Shown here: positions 35,901 to 47,719 of the stretch, in pieces
Position numbering within the stretch: position 1 is the stretch's first letter
How the letters are laid out: every line of letters begins with the position of its first letter
Assembly: GCA_023079485.1 (NCBI GenBank)
Contig: CM041104.1
Coordinates: 311,676 to 375,675 of the forward strand
Direction: 5' to 3'
Length of the DNA stretch: 64,000 nt
Source of the DNA: Archilochus colubris
Lineage: Eukaryota; Chordata; Aves; Apodiformes; Trochilidae
The notes under the pieces: model-generated
Told to the model about the DNA's origin: nothing
Database searches by the model: none
Seen by the model: the letters and a program-made list of their open reading frames with translations, nothing else
Translations under genes and position numbers: made by a program

Positions 35901-37089
35901 CAAATGGCTTCCACTTCAGCAGCTCCATAATGGGGGGCACTGATTGGGGTTTCTTAGAGATGGACTGGGCTGTAGCTGTGCACGTCTCTGGCACCTGGGT
36001 GCTACTTCTTGCCAGAGGTGGTATCCAGTTGTTTTTTCAGAGACAGCTCCAGCTTGTAGAGGTCCATATGGAACCACCAAGGCCTCCAGACCAGACCTTC
36101 CAATGCTTCTTGAAGGAAGATGCATGGACATCAAGCTCAGGAGCACCTAGGGGCTGAACCCCCCCTGGGCTGAGAGGGGTTCCTGCCAGGGTGGAACTGA
36201 GCTCAGGACATCCCAGTGTTGTCCTGTGCAAAGCAGCTGCAATTGTGCACCCCCACCCATGCCTTAGACACCCCCAAGGTATCCCTAGAGTACCCACAAA
36301 CATAATTGAGGAGCTTTTCCAAGGAGCTACTCTGCAAACACCACCTGAACAATGAAGGTGCTGATGAACACGTGTTTCCAATTGGGATGGACAACCTCAC
36401 AGAGCCCTTTTCTTCACCCTTAGCCATGGAAATTAAGGGGAATTGATGATGAACAACTCCAGCAGCCTTTGGGAACCCATCTCTTCCTCATCCCAGAACA
36501 AAGTAAAAAAATAAAGCATTTGTGTGGCAATGAGGATTTCTTGAACTGGAAGTAGACCTGACAGTTACTTAGTATTCAGTAGTTCATAGCTACTACATAT
36601 CTGCATTTGTAATTCACTAATCCCTCATTTATAAAGATTTGGGTGGTGGGAGCAATAACTGGAGACTCAGATGACCTCCCTCTACTGCAGGCAATGTTTT
36701 GCAAACAAAGTAAAATGTTCCCAACTGCTCTGTATGGGCTGAATGTCCTTCACATAACAAGTCAACAGACATGAGGAAGCAATGAATACATTTGCAGAAA
36801 ATAAGTTTGGATCATGGAGGGAAGGACTAAACCACTTAATAATATATTCATTCTACCAGCCCTGATGTGAATGAGGAAAGAGAGATTTGGATAGATGAGC
36901 AGGTCAGGCATCAAAAATTTTAGTTTGTGCAGAGTTTGGAGCCCAGAGCACAGACTCCACTCCATTCCAATTAAAAATAATCTTATTAATTTCTATTTTA
37001 AATTGCATGGAAACAAACCAAAGTTCTTGTACCTATTACAGAATAAAAGCCCTCTCCTTGTTAGCACAGCTCTGGAGTGCCTGCCCCAT
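32930..37089. other. No gene recognised
   Basis: No conserved exon or clear transposon in about 4 kb. Some frames reach about 145 codons on either strand but have no domain signature. The stretch from about 34,600 to 35,700 is AT-rich. Confidence 0.5.
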
Positions 37090-37862
37090 AATCCAGTGGA
37101 GGACACTGCTGTAGGACCTTGACAGGCTGCAGAAATGGGCTGCTGGGAACTTTACAGAGGCCAACAAGAGCAAACCCAAAATCCTGTGCTGGGAAGGAAT
37201 AACCCAACACCACTGGACACACAAGCAGCTTTGCAGAAAAAAAAGTCCTGGAGGTGCTGGTGACCAAGTCAAGCATGAATCTACCCTGCAAAAGCTGCAT
37301 CAGGCAGCATCCATCAGGCATCCCTGTCCTGCACTGCTGAGACCTCATCTGCACTGCTGGGATGGGCTGGCTCCTGGGGCAGGTCCAGTGGGTCCATCAG
37401 AGGTCACAGAAATGATCAGGGCTGGAGAAGAGGCCAGACAAGGAGAGTGAGCTGGGCTATTCAGCCTGAAGAAGGGAAGGTGAGAGTGAGATCTGATCAC
37501 TGTCTGCAGCAGCCTGATGGGAGGATGCTGAGAAGGTTCTTCCCAAAGCTACGTAATGGAAGGGAGAGAGTAAGAAGATGGAACACGGGACAATCTCACT
37601 AGACTAGGAAAAAAATTATCATCCTGAATGTGATCAAACACCAAACCAGGGGTCCTAGAAGCTGTGAGACAGTCACAGCTCACCTGGGCAAATCTTGGAG
37701 CAGGTTGCTGGCCCTGGTTCCAGCAGGTTGGATCACATACCTGCAGCACACTCAATGCTGTGGTTCAGGTCCAATCATCAGTGCATCTGGAAGCAGTTCT
37801 GAGCCCAAGGACAGTGTCTGAGTTCTTGAATAGTCTTGCTGAGACTTTGACCATTCTATGAG
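37090..37862 (+). mobile_element. Old, long CR1 LINE copy
   Basis: Diverged CR1 in + orientation. Landmarks in order: GGGAACTTTACAGAGGCCAA and GGGAAGGAATAACCCAACAC, then GACCTCATCTGCACTGCTGG, then AGAGGTCACAGAAATGATCA and TATTCAGCCTGAAGAAGG, then the 3' end TGACCATTCTATGAGA. About 770 bases remain. The frame is broken throughout. Confidence 0.8.
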
Positions 37863-38173
37863 ATCTGGGGCACTTTGTCACACAGAATCTCACACAGGGC
37901 AGGGCAGACACTGGGTCCCTTCCTCTGCACTGAGGGGACACTCGTGATGACTCCCAAGATCTTTGGTGGTTATGGAAACTTGCCAGCTCCAGATGAGTAA
38001 CCAGCCCTCTTTGTGATGTCTGGGAAGTCTCTGTTCTCTGCGTGTTAGGGAAATCCTTTTCATAGCCTACAGCATTTTTATCTCAATGTTTTTCCACAGA
38101 AACTGGCTCACAGGCAACCTTTTGGGTAACTGGTGTCCAGGCAACTTTCTGCCACCTCCTTCAGTCTCCTCAT
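37863..38173. other. Spacer between opposed CR1 copies; nothing recognised
   Basis: About 310 bases of unremarkable sequence between the 3' ends of a + strand and a minus-strand CR1. Confidence 0.5.
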
Positions 38174-38790
38174 CATAGAATCATAGAATCATGGAATTGG
38201 CTGGGTTGGAAGGGACCTCAGAGATCATCGAGTCCAACCCTTTTACCACCGTTGCGGTTGCTAGACCATGGCACTGAGTGCCACATCCAGTCTCTTTTTA
38301 GATATCTCCAGACACGGAGAATCCACTACTTCCCTGGGCAGCCCATTCCAATGCTTGATCACTCTCTCCATAAAGAAATTCTTTCTAATATCTAACCTAA
38401 ACCTCCCCTGGCACAACTTGAGACCCTGCCCTCTTGTCTTGTTGAAAGTCGTCTGGGAAAAGAGCCCAACCCCCCCCTGGCTCCAACCTCCTTTCAGGGA
38501 GTTGTAGAGAGTGATGAGGTCTCCCCTGAGCCTCCTCTTCTTCAGCCTCAACACCCCCAGCTCCCTCAGCCTCTCCTCATAGGGTCTGTGCTCGAGTCCC
38601 TTCACCAGCCTGGTTGCCTCCTTTGGACCTGCTCTAGGACCTCGATATCCTTCCTGAACTGGGGGGCCCAGAACTGGACACAGGACTCGAGGTGTGGCCT
38701 CACCAGGGCTGAGTACAGGGGCAGAATCACTTCCCCCACCTCCTGCCCACCTCATCCCCACTGACCAATGCATTTGCTCTCCTTCACCTT
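38174..38790 (-). mobile_element. Relatively young CR1 LINE copy with open ORF2 C-terminus
   Basis: Begins with CATAGAATCATAGAATCATG, the reverse complement of the CR1 octamer tail, and continues for about 600 bases. The minus strand keeps an open frame (38261-38848) whose C-terminal part reads [20 protein letters not shown], then [26 protein letters not shown] and [10 protein letters not shown]. That is the usual end of the CR1 ORF2 product, C-terminal to the reverse transcriptase. The catalytic RT and endonuclease regions are missing, so the copy is 5'-truncated and cannot move by itself. CpG sites survive, which fits a younger insertion. Confidence 0.93.
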
Positions 38791-39892
38791 CCATGGCTCT
38801 GTGAGCAGCACAGCCCTTTGCTTGTGTTCTCCTGCTTCTGAATTCCATGAGTCACAGGTTGCACAATATGCTGAAGGATCTCTCTGTAAATATGCAAACA
38901 ATGGGTGGAAATAGCCAAGCAGGCAGAGGTGCTGCTCTGCACAGGGTGAGGAGAGCCAGGCCAGGGAAGAGCTCAATGCTGTGTCTTCCAGAGGGTCTCC
39001 TCATGAGGGACTCTTCTTGTATTTGCTGAGTTCCTTTGTCAAAGAGCTGAGGAGCAAGGAGGCTGCAATGTGTACAAAGGTCTTGAAATACCCAAGAAAT
39101 AACCAGCTGGAAGATCACTTTGGACTCATAATCCTGGAGACAAATCCATGCAGCTCAGCCCTAGTGCCTGGCTAAGGAGCAGATAAAAACCAATATTTTT
39201 TAGAGTTAAAAATATTCTAATTTAATGATATCTGTTCAGGCAGTGTTTGGAAGTGAATCAGTCTGTGAGTAGTGAAACAACAATGTACTGTAAGCTAAAT
39301 TATTAGTAAACAAATCAGTCTGGGAGGCAATGACTGCACTATACATTATTCATTTCTATTATCCAAAACACTTCATGAGCTCTCAGAGCCTGGCGATAAA
39401 GTATTCAGAATACTGTACCCACCATCCCAGAAAACAGTCTCTAATATGATATTAAAGTTAAAAGAGAACTGAAGTATATTGTCCCAAAGCAAGTTATTTG
39501 AATAATCCTGGAATGAATCCATCTCATGCTCCTTTTTAAAGCTGGGTTTATTTTTTTAAACTGAAGCACTTACATTATATCCTGAATGACAAATGTTCCC
39601 TGCTTGGGTCCCTCACCAGCCTCCCATTTTCTCCCAAGATGTCTCAGGAACATGTGGGTGCCTGCTCCCTCCATCCCACAGCCAGATGGTCAGACCCCAG
39701 CCTCCTCCCCACCCACCTGCCCCATGTCCAGGCTTTTCAGAAGGAAAAAGCCACGTGAGGCTGAGGGAGGATGCATGAAGTCCTTCCCTGCCCAGTGTTT
39801 GCCCTTGTTCCTGTTCTCCCATAGTCCATGTTGGAAGGGACAGGAAGAGCTGGGGAGAAGGGGGATTGTTGTGCACAGATGGAGGAGCACGT
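38791..39892. other. No gene recognised
   Basis: Short frames only. An AT-rich part lies at 39180-39580. Confidence 0.5.
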
Positions 39893-40085
39893 CATAGAAT
39901 CACAGAATGCCAGGCTGGAAGGGACCTCAAGGATCCTCTGGTCCAACCCTTCATATGAGATGTCCCAGCACCCCATCCAGCTGAGACTTCAAACTTTCCA
40001 AAGTGGGGGAATCCGCCACTTTCCCTGGGAGACCATTCCCATGTCTGACTGTCCTCATAAGGAAAAACTCCTCTTGCCTCACCAG
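39893..40085 (-). mobile_element. CR1 LINE 3' fragment
   Basis: CATAGAATCACAGAATGCCA then GGCTGGAAGGGACCTCAAGG, CAGCACCCCATCCAGCTGAG and GAGACCATTCCCATGTCTGA. It is closely related to the copy at 63.4 kb, sharing AGACTTCAAACTTTCCAAAG with one change. Confidence 0.9.
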
Positions 40086-42939
40086 TTTGTTGTGAAGCTT
40101 TGGGATGCTCTGCCCTGCATGGTGTAGCAAGGACACGGCCCCAGCCATGGGCAGGTTCCTGGCAGACCCCCTGGGGAGGATTTTGAGGTGGGGTTTGAGC
40201 AGTGGAAGAGAAACTGCTGTGGATGAGACACATCCCCTTCAAACCCCAGCATCCAGCAGCTATTTCTCTGCAGCAGTCCCAGGGCAAGTGCTCTTTCTAA
40301 CCCTTCAGGTCTGATCTGAAGGAGGTGACCACCACACCGAGTCATTGCCCTTCTCCTGCAGCCTCTTTCATAGCAGGATATAAAAAGGTGTCAACTTGTC
40401 AAATTCTGATGATGATTTTCATTTCTGTTTGCAGCTTTGTTTCCCAGAAGGGAACCCCAGTGACCAGAAATTGTGGTGCCAGGCGGAAACCTCCATGGCC
40501 AAACCCAAGTGGCCACTTGAATCTGGGGTCAGAGAGAGCTTGGCAGATCTTTGTGATGAGCAAAACAGAGGATGGGAGCAGGGCAGGAGATAAGAACAGG
40601 ATGGATAGGGATAGGATGAATGTCTCCATGTTGGGGTGGGCATATCCACCACACCATCACAGCCCCATTCTATTGGAGCAATAACTGTTTTACTATCAGT
40701 GTTCCATGTTTAATAACCCAGCCCAGCACCTCTGCTCAGAAGCCCAACGTGTGTGATATTCTGGAATGCTGCTTTTTATGAAATACCTGTTTCCTTTTGG
40801 TAAATTTAAGAGGATTCATTCTGAAGAAGATGGAGAGAGAGTAAAGCAGCCATGCTTGATATTACAAGGTTAACCCAGCATCATCTCTGCTCCATCAGGG
40901 ATTTTTCCCTTTGAGTTTTCCTGAGTCTCTGCAGAGGAGGAGGCTGCTGGTACTCCAGGAGTAGGTCAGTCCTTCCCCACAGCTGAGGCTGCTGCTGTGG
41001 CTCAGCTTTTTTATCAGCTATAAAGGTTTTTTATCCAGCTTAAGTCTGCCAGGAGCTCAGGGGGTTTAATGGGAGAACACGGGTGATGGCAGCACAGCAG
41101 GACTCTCGGGTTCAGAGGGTACACAACATGATGTGGGAATTCATGATGCATCAACCTGCCTGGCTCTTCTCCCAGACCAGGATATCCTGAAAGCTACTAA
41201 AAATTCAGATTTGTTTCATGCCACCCTCTCAAGAAAACACAAACCCCCAGGACCCACACCCCCTTCCCCTGCCTGCAGGCACCCAGGGGTGAGTTTGTTG
41301 TGGGGCTGTGGGGAGAAGGAAACTCATGCACAGCCAAGGGGACAACTGTGATTATTGTGGCATCTCAGCAAAGAGAAAGGTTATTTGTAAGGAGATGGAT
41401 AAGTAGCTGAGGTGCCACTTCAGCTTCTCCACAAATGCATCCTGCTGCCTGTCACTGCTGGGACTGGAAGACCTGGAGAGCTTGTACTTGCCAAGAAATG
41501 ACAGAGCATCCAACTGAGCTTCAAAGAGATATCTGAAATAGCACTTGACATAAAGCACCCTCAAAAATGAGACATTCTTGCCATGTACACTCTTCAGTGG
41601 AGACATTAGCCTCCAAGTACATTAAAATATATGATGGCTGACCTCTGTTATGACAGGTACCTTCATCAGGTTAGGAACAGAGGCAGAAGTCATAACTACA
41701 GACCTGCCACAAAAAAGTAGTCATCAAATATTTTATCTGCACAATGAACAGAGTACCTTTTTTTTTTAATTCCTTAGTTAATCTTTGGAGAATAAAATCT
41801 CTTTCTATGGTGGCTGTGAAATGCTAAGGCCCTGAGAAGATGAGGCCATTTGCTCTCTAGGAGCTGGAATGCCTCAATGTCTGATCTCAGCAGGGTCCTG
41901 ACTGCCTGGACAACAACCTGGGCAACCACGTGCTCTGGGTATGTTCATGAGGTTTGAAACATAACCAGGGGGGAGTGGGATTGAATGAGGTGAAGCAAAG
42001 CTGAGGGCTCCAGGTTCTGCCCTCTCTGGGATAAGTCTCCCAGGAGAGGAGTTTCCCCTCCAGCAGCCACAGCTTTTACTCCCAATGGGATGCTCAGCCT
42101 TCTGCTCCATAAAGCTCTTCAGAAAGAATGAAAAAAAAGAAAGCATCAACAAAAGCCAAGCTAGGAGACTGAGAGACTACAAAACATCTTGAGAAAAAAC
42201 CAGCAATATCCAGATAAGGAACAGAGAAAAGAATGCAAACGTTGACTGGTGACAGGGAAAACCACACAAGACAGCACCCCAAAAAAAGGGTGAAAGTTGC
42301 ACTAGCAGCTTACAAAACTCCTATAACCCTAAAAAAAAAGTTTGTTCAGTCTTCAGGAGCTGGAAAATTGTTTGATAATGCATAGGACCTTTACCCAGGT
42401 GTAAAAGCAGAGCTCAGAGGTGTGAAAGCCAGAGCAGGGAACACTGGGCTTGATTTGCTCCTGTGCCCACCCAGGCTCAGGGAGTTCTGCACCTCAGAAC
42501 CTCCTTACAGGAGGCTTTGCAGGATGTGAAACATTGCTAGAGGAGGTTGCAGGAAAAAAACAACAAGATGAACAGCAGCAGATTGCCAGGGCCAGATGGT
42601 ACCATACACATGCTCTTAAGATCAAGAATGAAGTAAGGGACCTGTCCACTCTAGGGTGTAATCATTTACTCCAGACTGCCCCAATACCAGACTGGAAACT
42701 GACAGACATGATGTTATTTTTTTTTTAAAGGCATTGGAATGGTCCATGGAGTTCCATGTGACAGTCTGCCATCTGCAGCAGGCAACTTAGTGGAAGTTGT
42801 TCCAAATGCTGTTATAAGAAAACACATAATTAAATATGGTCTGCTAGGAATGGATTTTCTGGAGAAAATTTGTGTCTCAATAATCTACTGAGGGCTGTAA
42901 AATCCCGACTGATGTGTAGAGGGTGGATAGGGAACAAAT
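40086..42939. other. No gene recognised
   Basis: No conserved exon. The part at 42500-42940 has a faded LINE-like look, but I cannot assign it to a family. Confidence 0.45.
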
Positions 42940-43245
42940 TGCATTGTCCCTTCCTGGGCACTGCTGAGCTCACACCTCAAACCCTGGGCTCAGTTCTGGG
43001 CCCCTCAGGACAAGAAGGACATTGAGGGGATGGAGAGTGTCCAGAGGAGGGAAATGGAGCTGGGGAAGGGTCTGGAGCACAAAGTCTGCCCAGGAGGGGC
43101 TGAGGGCCCTGGGGGTGTTGATCCTGGAGCAGAGGAGGCTGAGGGGAGACCTTCTGGATCTCTGCAACCCCCTGAGAGGAGGTTGGAGCCAGGGGGCGTT
43201 GGGCTCTGCTCCCAAGGAACAAGGGATGGGACAAGGCACTGCTGG
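42940..43245 (+). mobile_element. CR1 LINE internal 3'-region fragment
   Basis: Shows CTGGGCTCAGTTCTGGGCCC, GAAGGACATTGAGGGGATGG, GGGAAGGGTCTGGAGCACAA, then GGAGCAGAGGAGGCTGAGGG and GAGACCTTCTGGATCTCTGC. This is the ORF2 C-terminal coding region of CR1. The 3' terminus itself is absent. Confidence 0.88.
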
Positions 43246-43510
43246 TGGAACTCTGCTGCTGTTACACTGAATTCCCAGCATCAGGTGTGAGAGCAACAGC
43301 CACATCTTTCTGTGCTGCTGGGGAGGAAATGGTTGGTAGTGAGGACAAAAGATTGATGAGGATTAATTTGCTTGCTCTCCAATACTTTCCTTCTGGCAAA
43401 AGGTTTGAGAAAAAACTATGGCTTGTCTAAAACACACTCATTAAAGAAAGAGATGAGCAAAATATTTATCATAGTTTATGCAATAAATGGGAAATAAGTG
43501 CAGTAATAAC

Positions 43511-43572
43511 CACAGAAACACAGAATGTCATTGATTGGAAGAGGCATTCAAGATCATCCAGTCCAAACTTCA
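43511..43572 (-). mobile_element. CR1 LINE 3'-end fragment
   Basis: CACAGAAACACAGAATGTCA then TTGATTGGAAGAGGCATTCA and AGATCATCCAGTCCAAACTT. It stops where the LTR-like sequence begins at 43573, suggesting the LTR inserted into the CR1 copy. Confidence 0.82.
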
Positions 43573-44092
43573 TGTCCTGGTTGGAGAGGAGCAGGATACA
43601 AACCTGGTGGGGCAGTTCCACTGGGGAGCAGCTGTGCCTATGGGGAGGAGAGGATGGCTCAGGGGGCCCAAAGGGATCAATCACAGTGCTCCTGCCCATG
43701 GTGCCCACTATAAAATGGCTCCCAAGAGTTTCCTCTTGTGGCTTCTCCAGCTGCTGTGCTGCCTGGGTTGGGCTCTGGTTGCTGGTTTGCTCCTGCTGCT
43801 CATTTCCTCACTGGAGAAGAACTTCATCCATTGAGCCAGGTCACCTCCTGCCTTCCCAGGTAGGACCTTGGCTGCTCTGAGCCTGTTGGGGACTCTCAGT
43901 GGGACCCTGCCTGGTTCTGTATTTCCACAGTTTATTTACATTTGTGATTCACCAGCAGTGTTACAGCTTCAGTGAACCCACCTGAGCTTTTCTTCCATCC
44001 TTTAAGTCTCTTTTCCTTATTCCCTTCTTCTTCTTCCCCTGGGAGGGAGGTGGAATTGCAGAGATCCTCTGTCCCTTGGTTACTGGCTGACA
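43573..44092 (+). mobile_element. Probable ERVL-like solo LTR
   Basis: Starts TGTCCTGGTTGG, has a TATA box (CCCACTATAAAATGGC) near 43710, then the C/T-rich CTCCTGCTGCTC and CATCCATTGAGCCAGG region. Further on are GTATTTCCACAGTTTATTTA near 43920 and a CTTTTCCTTATTCCCTTC tract before GGGAGGTGGAATTGCAGAGA. It ends near CTGGCTGACA. This order fits avian ERVL-type LTRs as I remember them. A 39-codon hydrophobic frame (43714-43834) sits just after the TATA box and is judged non-genic. No matching target duplication was found, so the ends are approximate. Confidence 0.65.
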
Positions 44093-44639
44093 GCATGACA
44101 AACAATAACTGGAATATTTTTTCAGTTGAGCTCAATGAGTTGTTACTGAACCTTGGTTTATTTTGCAGCAGCTGATAGTGTTTGCTCTTAGACTGTTGTA
44201 CTAATTTTATCACTGTAATTGTACAATACAATGCTGGATTTACAGAGGACCTCCCCTGGCTGATGGCTCATGAGATGTTTATGGTCTTTAAGTTACGTTT
44301 GACAGATATTTATAGTTTTGCCTTATCTATGGCCACATGCATATTTAGAATCTTTAGAGCTGAGAGGGGATGGGTGTTAAGCACAACTTACTGAACAAAT
44401 TTGGCTTCTGCTCATGAAATGTTTGCCAGCAGTTTGTGAAGGTCTCATGTTTATTTCTTATTCAAAAAGTCCATTTTGGGTGTCTTCCTGCCAAGCCTTC
44501 CTGCTTGGTGAAGTGTTTGCGAGCAGTTTGCTCCAGGTGCTTGGGGGTAAAGTCTGAGCTTGGCTGTTGGGTTGGAGCCCTGAGGGTCCCAGTCCCTGGC
44601 ACTGTGCAGCAGCCGAGGTGGGATGGGGCCTTTGGAAAT
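44093..44639. other. No gene recognised
   Basis: No conserved exon or repeat identified. Confidence 0.45.
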
Positions 44640-45040
44640 GTCCTGTCCACCCCCCCTGCTCAAAGCAGGATTACCCCATGCCTGTGTCTGCCTGGGCACT
44701 GAGCATCTCCAAGGACTGAGTACCCACAGCCTCTCTGGGCAATGTCTTTGTCATCACTGGAAAACATTTTTTGACCAGAGCTTCAGCTTGTCCTGGCTCA
44801 GGAGCCACTGAGAAGGGTCTGGCTCTGTGTTAATTCTCATTTTCAGGTGTTTATACACATGGTCCAGACCCCCTGGGGCCTTCTTCAGGCTGAACATCCC
44901 AGGTCTCTCAGCTTCTCCTTGTCCATCTGACTCTCACTGTGGCTCCTTGCTGGTCTTGCTCCAGTTTGTCCATGGCTGTCTTGTACCAGGACCCTAGAAC
45001 TGGATCCCCAAAATGGATCAGCTGCCTTGAAGTTCCCAAG
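44640..45040 (-). mobile_element. Old CR1 LINE internal fragment
   Basis: Diverged minus-strand CR1 without its 3' tail. Visible blocks: CCACAGCCTCTCTGGGCAAT, then GGGCCTTCTTCAGGCTGAAC, then CTCTCAGCTTCTCCTTGTCC, then GCTCCAGTTTGTCCATGGCT, then CTTGTACCAGGACCC and AGAACTGGATCCCC. Confidence 0.78.
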
Positions 45041-46319
45041 TATTCCTTCAAAAGCTGCCATTTTCCCTGCTCGTTTCAGGGAATAGAAACCTCAAGCCTG
45101 GACCCTAAGTTAAAAAAAAAGGCTCAGTGAGCAAATATCTGCATGTGCAGAGCCATGAACAGATATTCCCATTTCTGCAGCATTTTTTTCCTCCTGGTTG
45201 GGCACATGCAGGTGTGCTGTTCTCCAAGGGATGGTTTCCCCTTGCATGATGGAGGAGGGGATGCCCTGACACCTTCTGCTCTCTCTGAGTCTGGGTGTGG
45301 ACCTCAGGTTGGTTCCTTCACCTGCACGTGGTACCTACAGCACTGTGGGATATGAAAGGAAGAATCTTTCCTGTTTCTTGTCTGCCCTTCTCTGTCCTGG
45401 CTGGTTCTGGAGAGATCTCTGTGTCTCTCTGTATGTGCCCTGATGGAGGCCGTGGGTGCAGTCACTGGGTTGGGAGAACTTCTGCTTCTCCTGGGACCTG
45501 CCCAGATTTTGGGCAAAATGTCCCCTCACCCAAGGGCTGGGGACTTGGCTTGCCCAGGTGTGCTGTGTAATCAGAGCTGAAGTCTGTGGTGATGCTGCAG
45601 AGGAGAACTGCATGAAGCAGGGAGTGCCCCATGTGCATTGCAAATGAAGAGGTTTTTCATTTGGGCTCTTAGGGAGGGGAAATGCTGCCAAGCCTGGTTA
45701 ATAACACAGGAAAGCTCTCGTGGCTATCAGGGATCTTCAGCTCTAATCCCCTCTGATAACAGTAAATTGAACCAGCTCCTCTGCTGAGGTTTCCTGTAGC
45801 TGAATCATGCCCATGTAATAAGAGAAATGGGCACAGCCTCTAATAGTTACCATTTCTTCATTTAAATAAGTTTTCAAACTGCACTTTTCTTCCTCTGATT
45901 TACTGCATTCTAAATGGAAACCACTCCTGCAATGGTACCTGGTTTTCTATCAAAATCTGTAATCAAGCAATTTCTGTTGAGCTGTTGTGATTCAAGTTCT
46001 TAATTTGACATTTTGAGCAGAATATGATCACAGAGAGAGAGATGAGCAAAAGGGTCCACGTTCCCACAGGCAGAGCAGGATGGATTTAATTAGAGCAAAG
46101 AAAGCTCCAGGTTTTATTTTATGTGCTTGTTGTTTGGTTTTTCATTCTTTTTGTCTAGTGTTTTTTTTTCTCAGCCCAGCATATTAAAAGCTTGCACAGC
46201 AATCTGCATAAATCCCTGCACATTTTTTGTTTAGATTCCTACACCTAATCTGATTAATGACAATGACTTTGAGGGGGTCATAGTGAATCTTGTGCAAAGG
46301 AACAAGCTCTATCAATGTT
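45041..46319. other. No gene recognised
   Basis: No conserved exon. The part at 45,690-46,270 is AT-rich, with poly-T near 46160. Confidence 0.5.
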
Positions 46320-46530
46320 GGTGCTGTTCTCTCTGGAGAGATAGCCACCCCTGGGAAGTGCCTTTAGCATGGATTTGAAGATGCTTTCTGTGTTCTTGGG
46401 ATGGAGGCAGAAGACAAATGCTGGAGTCCAAGGCAGCTGGGAGGTGGAAGTGGTTGTGTTGGATGTGATGTTGGTTTCCTGAAGGCAGCATCCTACCTGC
46501 ACTGGGGTGAAAAGTGGAGTTTCTTCTAAA
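46320..46530. repeat. Unrecognised dispersed repeat, copy A
   Basis: About 210 bases homologous to 49408-49600 on the same strand. Shared landmarks: GTGCTGTTC at the left end, GCTGGGAGGTGGAAGTGGTT in the middle and TGGAGTTTCTTCTAAA at the right end. Copy A carries insertions relative to B (GAGGCAGAAGACAAATGCTG). The family is not recognised. A minus-strand frame over both copies shares EETP...VQVG and PWTP-like words, which could be chance or a remnant of coding origin. Confidence 0.8.
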
Positions 46531-46925
46531 AAAAACAAACAAAACAAACCTACTTGTGGGGAAAGGAGTTGGTGTGCAGCCCAGTAACTCAGGTTTAAAG
46601 GGTGATTCCCAGCTCTGAAAGCACCATCTTCTTCAAACACCCTGACTGATGTGAGGAAGTTCCTCACCCATCACTTCCATGTGCAGCTGGAGCCAAGCCC
46701 CATGTCCCCATCACCTCCTGGGTGCCCTTTGCACTGGGGAAACTTGGTAGGAAGATCAGAAGTAGTGATCAGAAGATGCAGATCTCTCTCCCCAGGAGCA
46801 GTGCCACACTTTCTCCAGTAATTTCTTCCCTGGAAGGTTGTGCAGCACTGGAAGGAGTTCCAGAGGCCATGGCATGGCTCTCCTTGCAGGTTTCCAAGGC
46901 TGAGCTGGGTAAATCAATGGTCAGG

Positions 46926-47138
46926 TGTAGTGAAATGAGGCAACCAGGTGCCACTAATTGCCAGGGAGTGAGCATGAGCTTGTGTCAAGCCCACCTGTGC
47001 TAATTAGGGTGGGACCCACTGCGCATGAGCAGGACCGGGGGCCAATAAAAGGACCCTAATCAGGCACAGGTGGGCTTGACACAAGCTCATGGCCACTCCC
47101 TGGCAATTAGTGGCACCTGGTTGCCTCATTTCACTACA
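46926..47138. mobile_element. 213-bp foldback element with perfect 6-bp target duplication
   Basis: Left arm 46926-47010 and right arm 47053-47138 are reverse complements with only a few differences, around a 42-base centre containing CCAATAAAAGG. Ends are TGTAGTGAAATGAGG and CCTCATTTCACTACA. The hexamer GTCAGG flanks both sides (46920-46925 and 47139-47144). Its left half resembles the left half of the elements at 30257-30463 and 51430-51636 (TGTAG, ACCAGGTGCC, CCACCTGTGC, CCAATAAA), so it is a palindromic derivative or relative. TG...CA ends with a 6-bp duplication would fit integrase-mediated LTR insertion. This is inference. Confidence 0.88.
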
Positions 47139-47144
47139 GTCAGG

Positions 47145-47568
47145 AGTCCTACTTTGAGGTTCCCGCAGGCCAGGGACCTCCTGCAGCTGACACTGCTCTG
47201 GTTCCTCTGGTTCTGCACAAAGTCAGCACCAGTTCTGGCTGCTTGGACTCTGGAGGAGTGACTTCACTTGGTGAAAGAAGAGGAAGGTAAGAGTCTGATC
47301 CCATGCTCTCTACATGAAGGAAAAAAGAACAGGGGGTGGTGGTGGAGATTTTGCAGTAACTAAAGCCCCATTTTTATTGATGCTGCACAGGTAAGTGATT
47401 CTGCATCTAGGTCTAGGAGAGCAGTGTAACTGGCTCTGACAGCCTTGGCTAATAAGAATAACAAGGTTCAGCTCCTCAAAGTGCCAACTGATAGCAAAAC
47501 TGGAGTGTGAATTTATGCCCTAAAAATTCAGCCCCCATGGCTAAAGCCCTGTAAATTGAATTCTGTAT
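47145..47568. other. No gene recognised
   Basis: Short noncoding spacer between the foldback element and a T/G-rich tract. Confidence 0.5.
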
Positions 47569-47719
47569 TTTGGGGTTGTTTTTCCATTTGTTTGTTTGTT
47601 TGTTTGGGGGGTTGTTTTTTTTTTGTGTGTGTTGTTTTTTTTTTTTTTTTTTGGGGGGGGTGTTTGTGGGTTTTTTTTTGGTTGGTTTTTTTGGGTTTTT
47701 TGTTGTTGTTTTTTCTTAA
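47569..47719. repeat. T/G-rich low-complexity tract
   Basis: (GTTT)n, poly-T and G-runs with almost no A or C on the + strand. Frames across it (Phe/Val/Gly-rich on +, Lys/Asn/Gln-rich on minus) are artefacts of composition. Confidence 0.95.

Noticed and set aside
38261..38848. 195-codon minus-strand frame as a host gene
   Set aside because: Its conserved part is the CR1 ORF2 C-terminus, so it belongs to a truncated retrotransposon.
43714..43834. Hydrophobic 39-residue frame beginning MAPKSFLLWLLQLLCC just after a TATA box
   Set aside because: It lies inside an ERVL-like LTR whose transcribed region is naturally C/T-rich and gives Leu-rich frames. There is no conserved partner exon, and it ends after one hydrophobic stretch.
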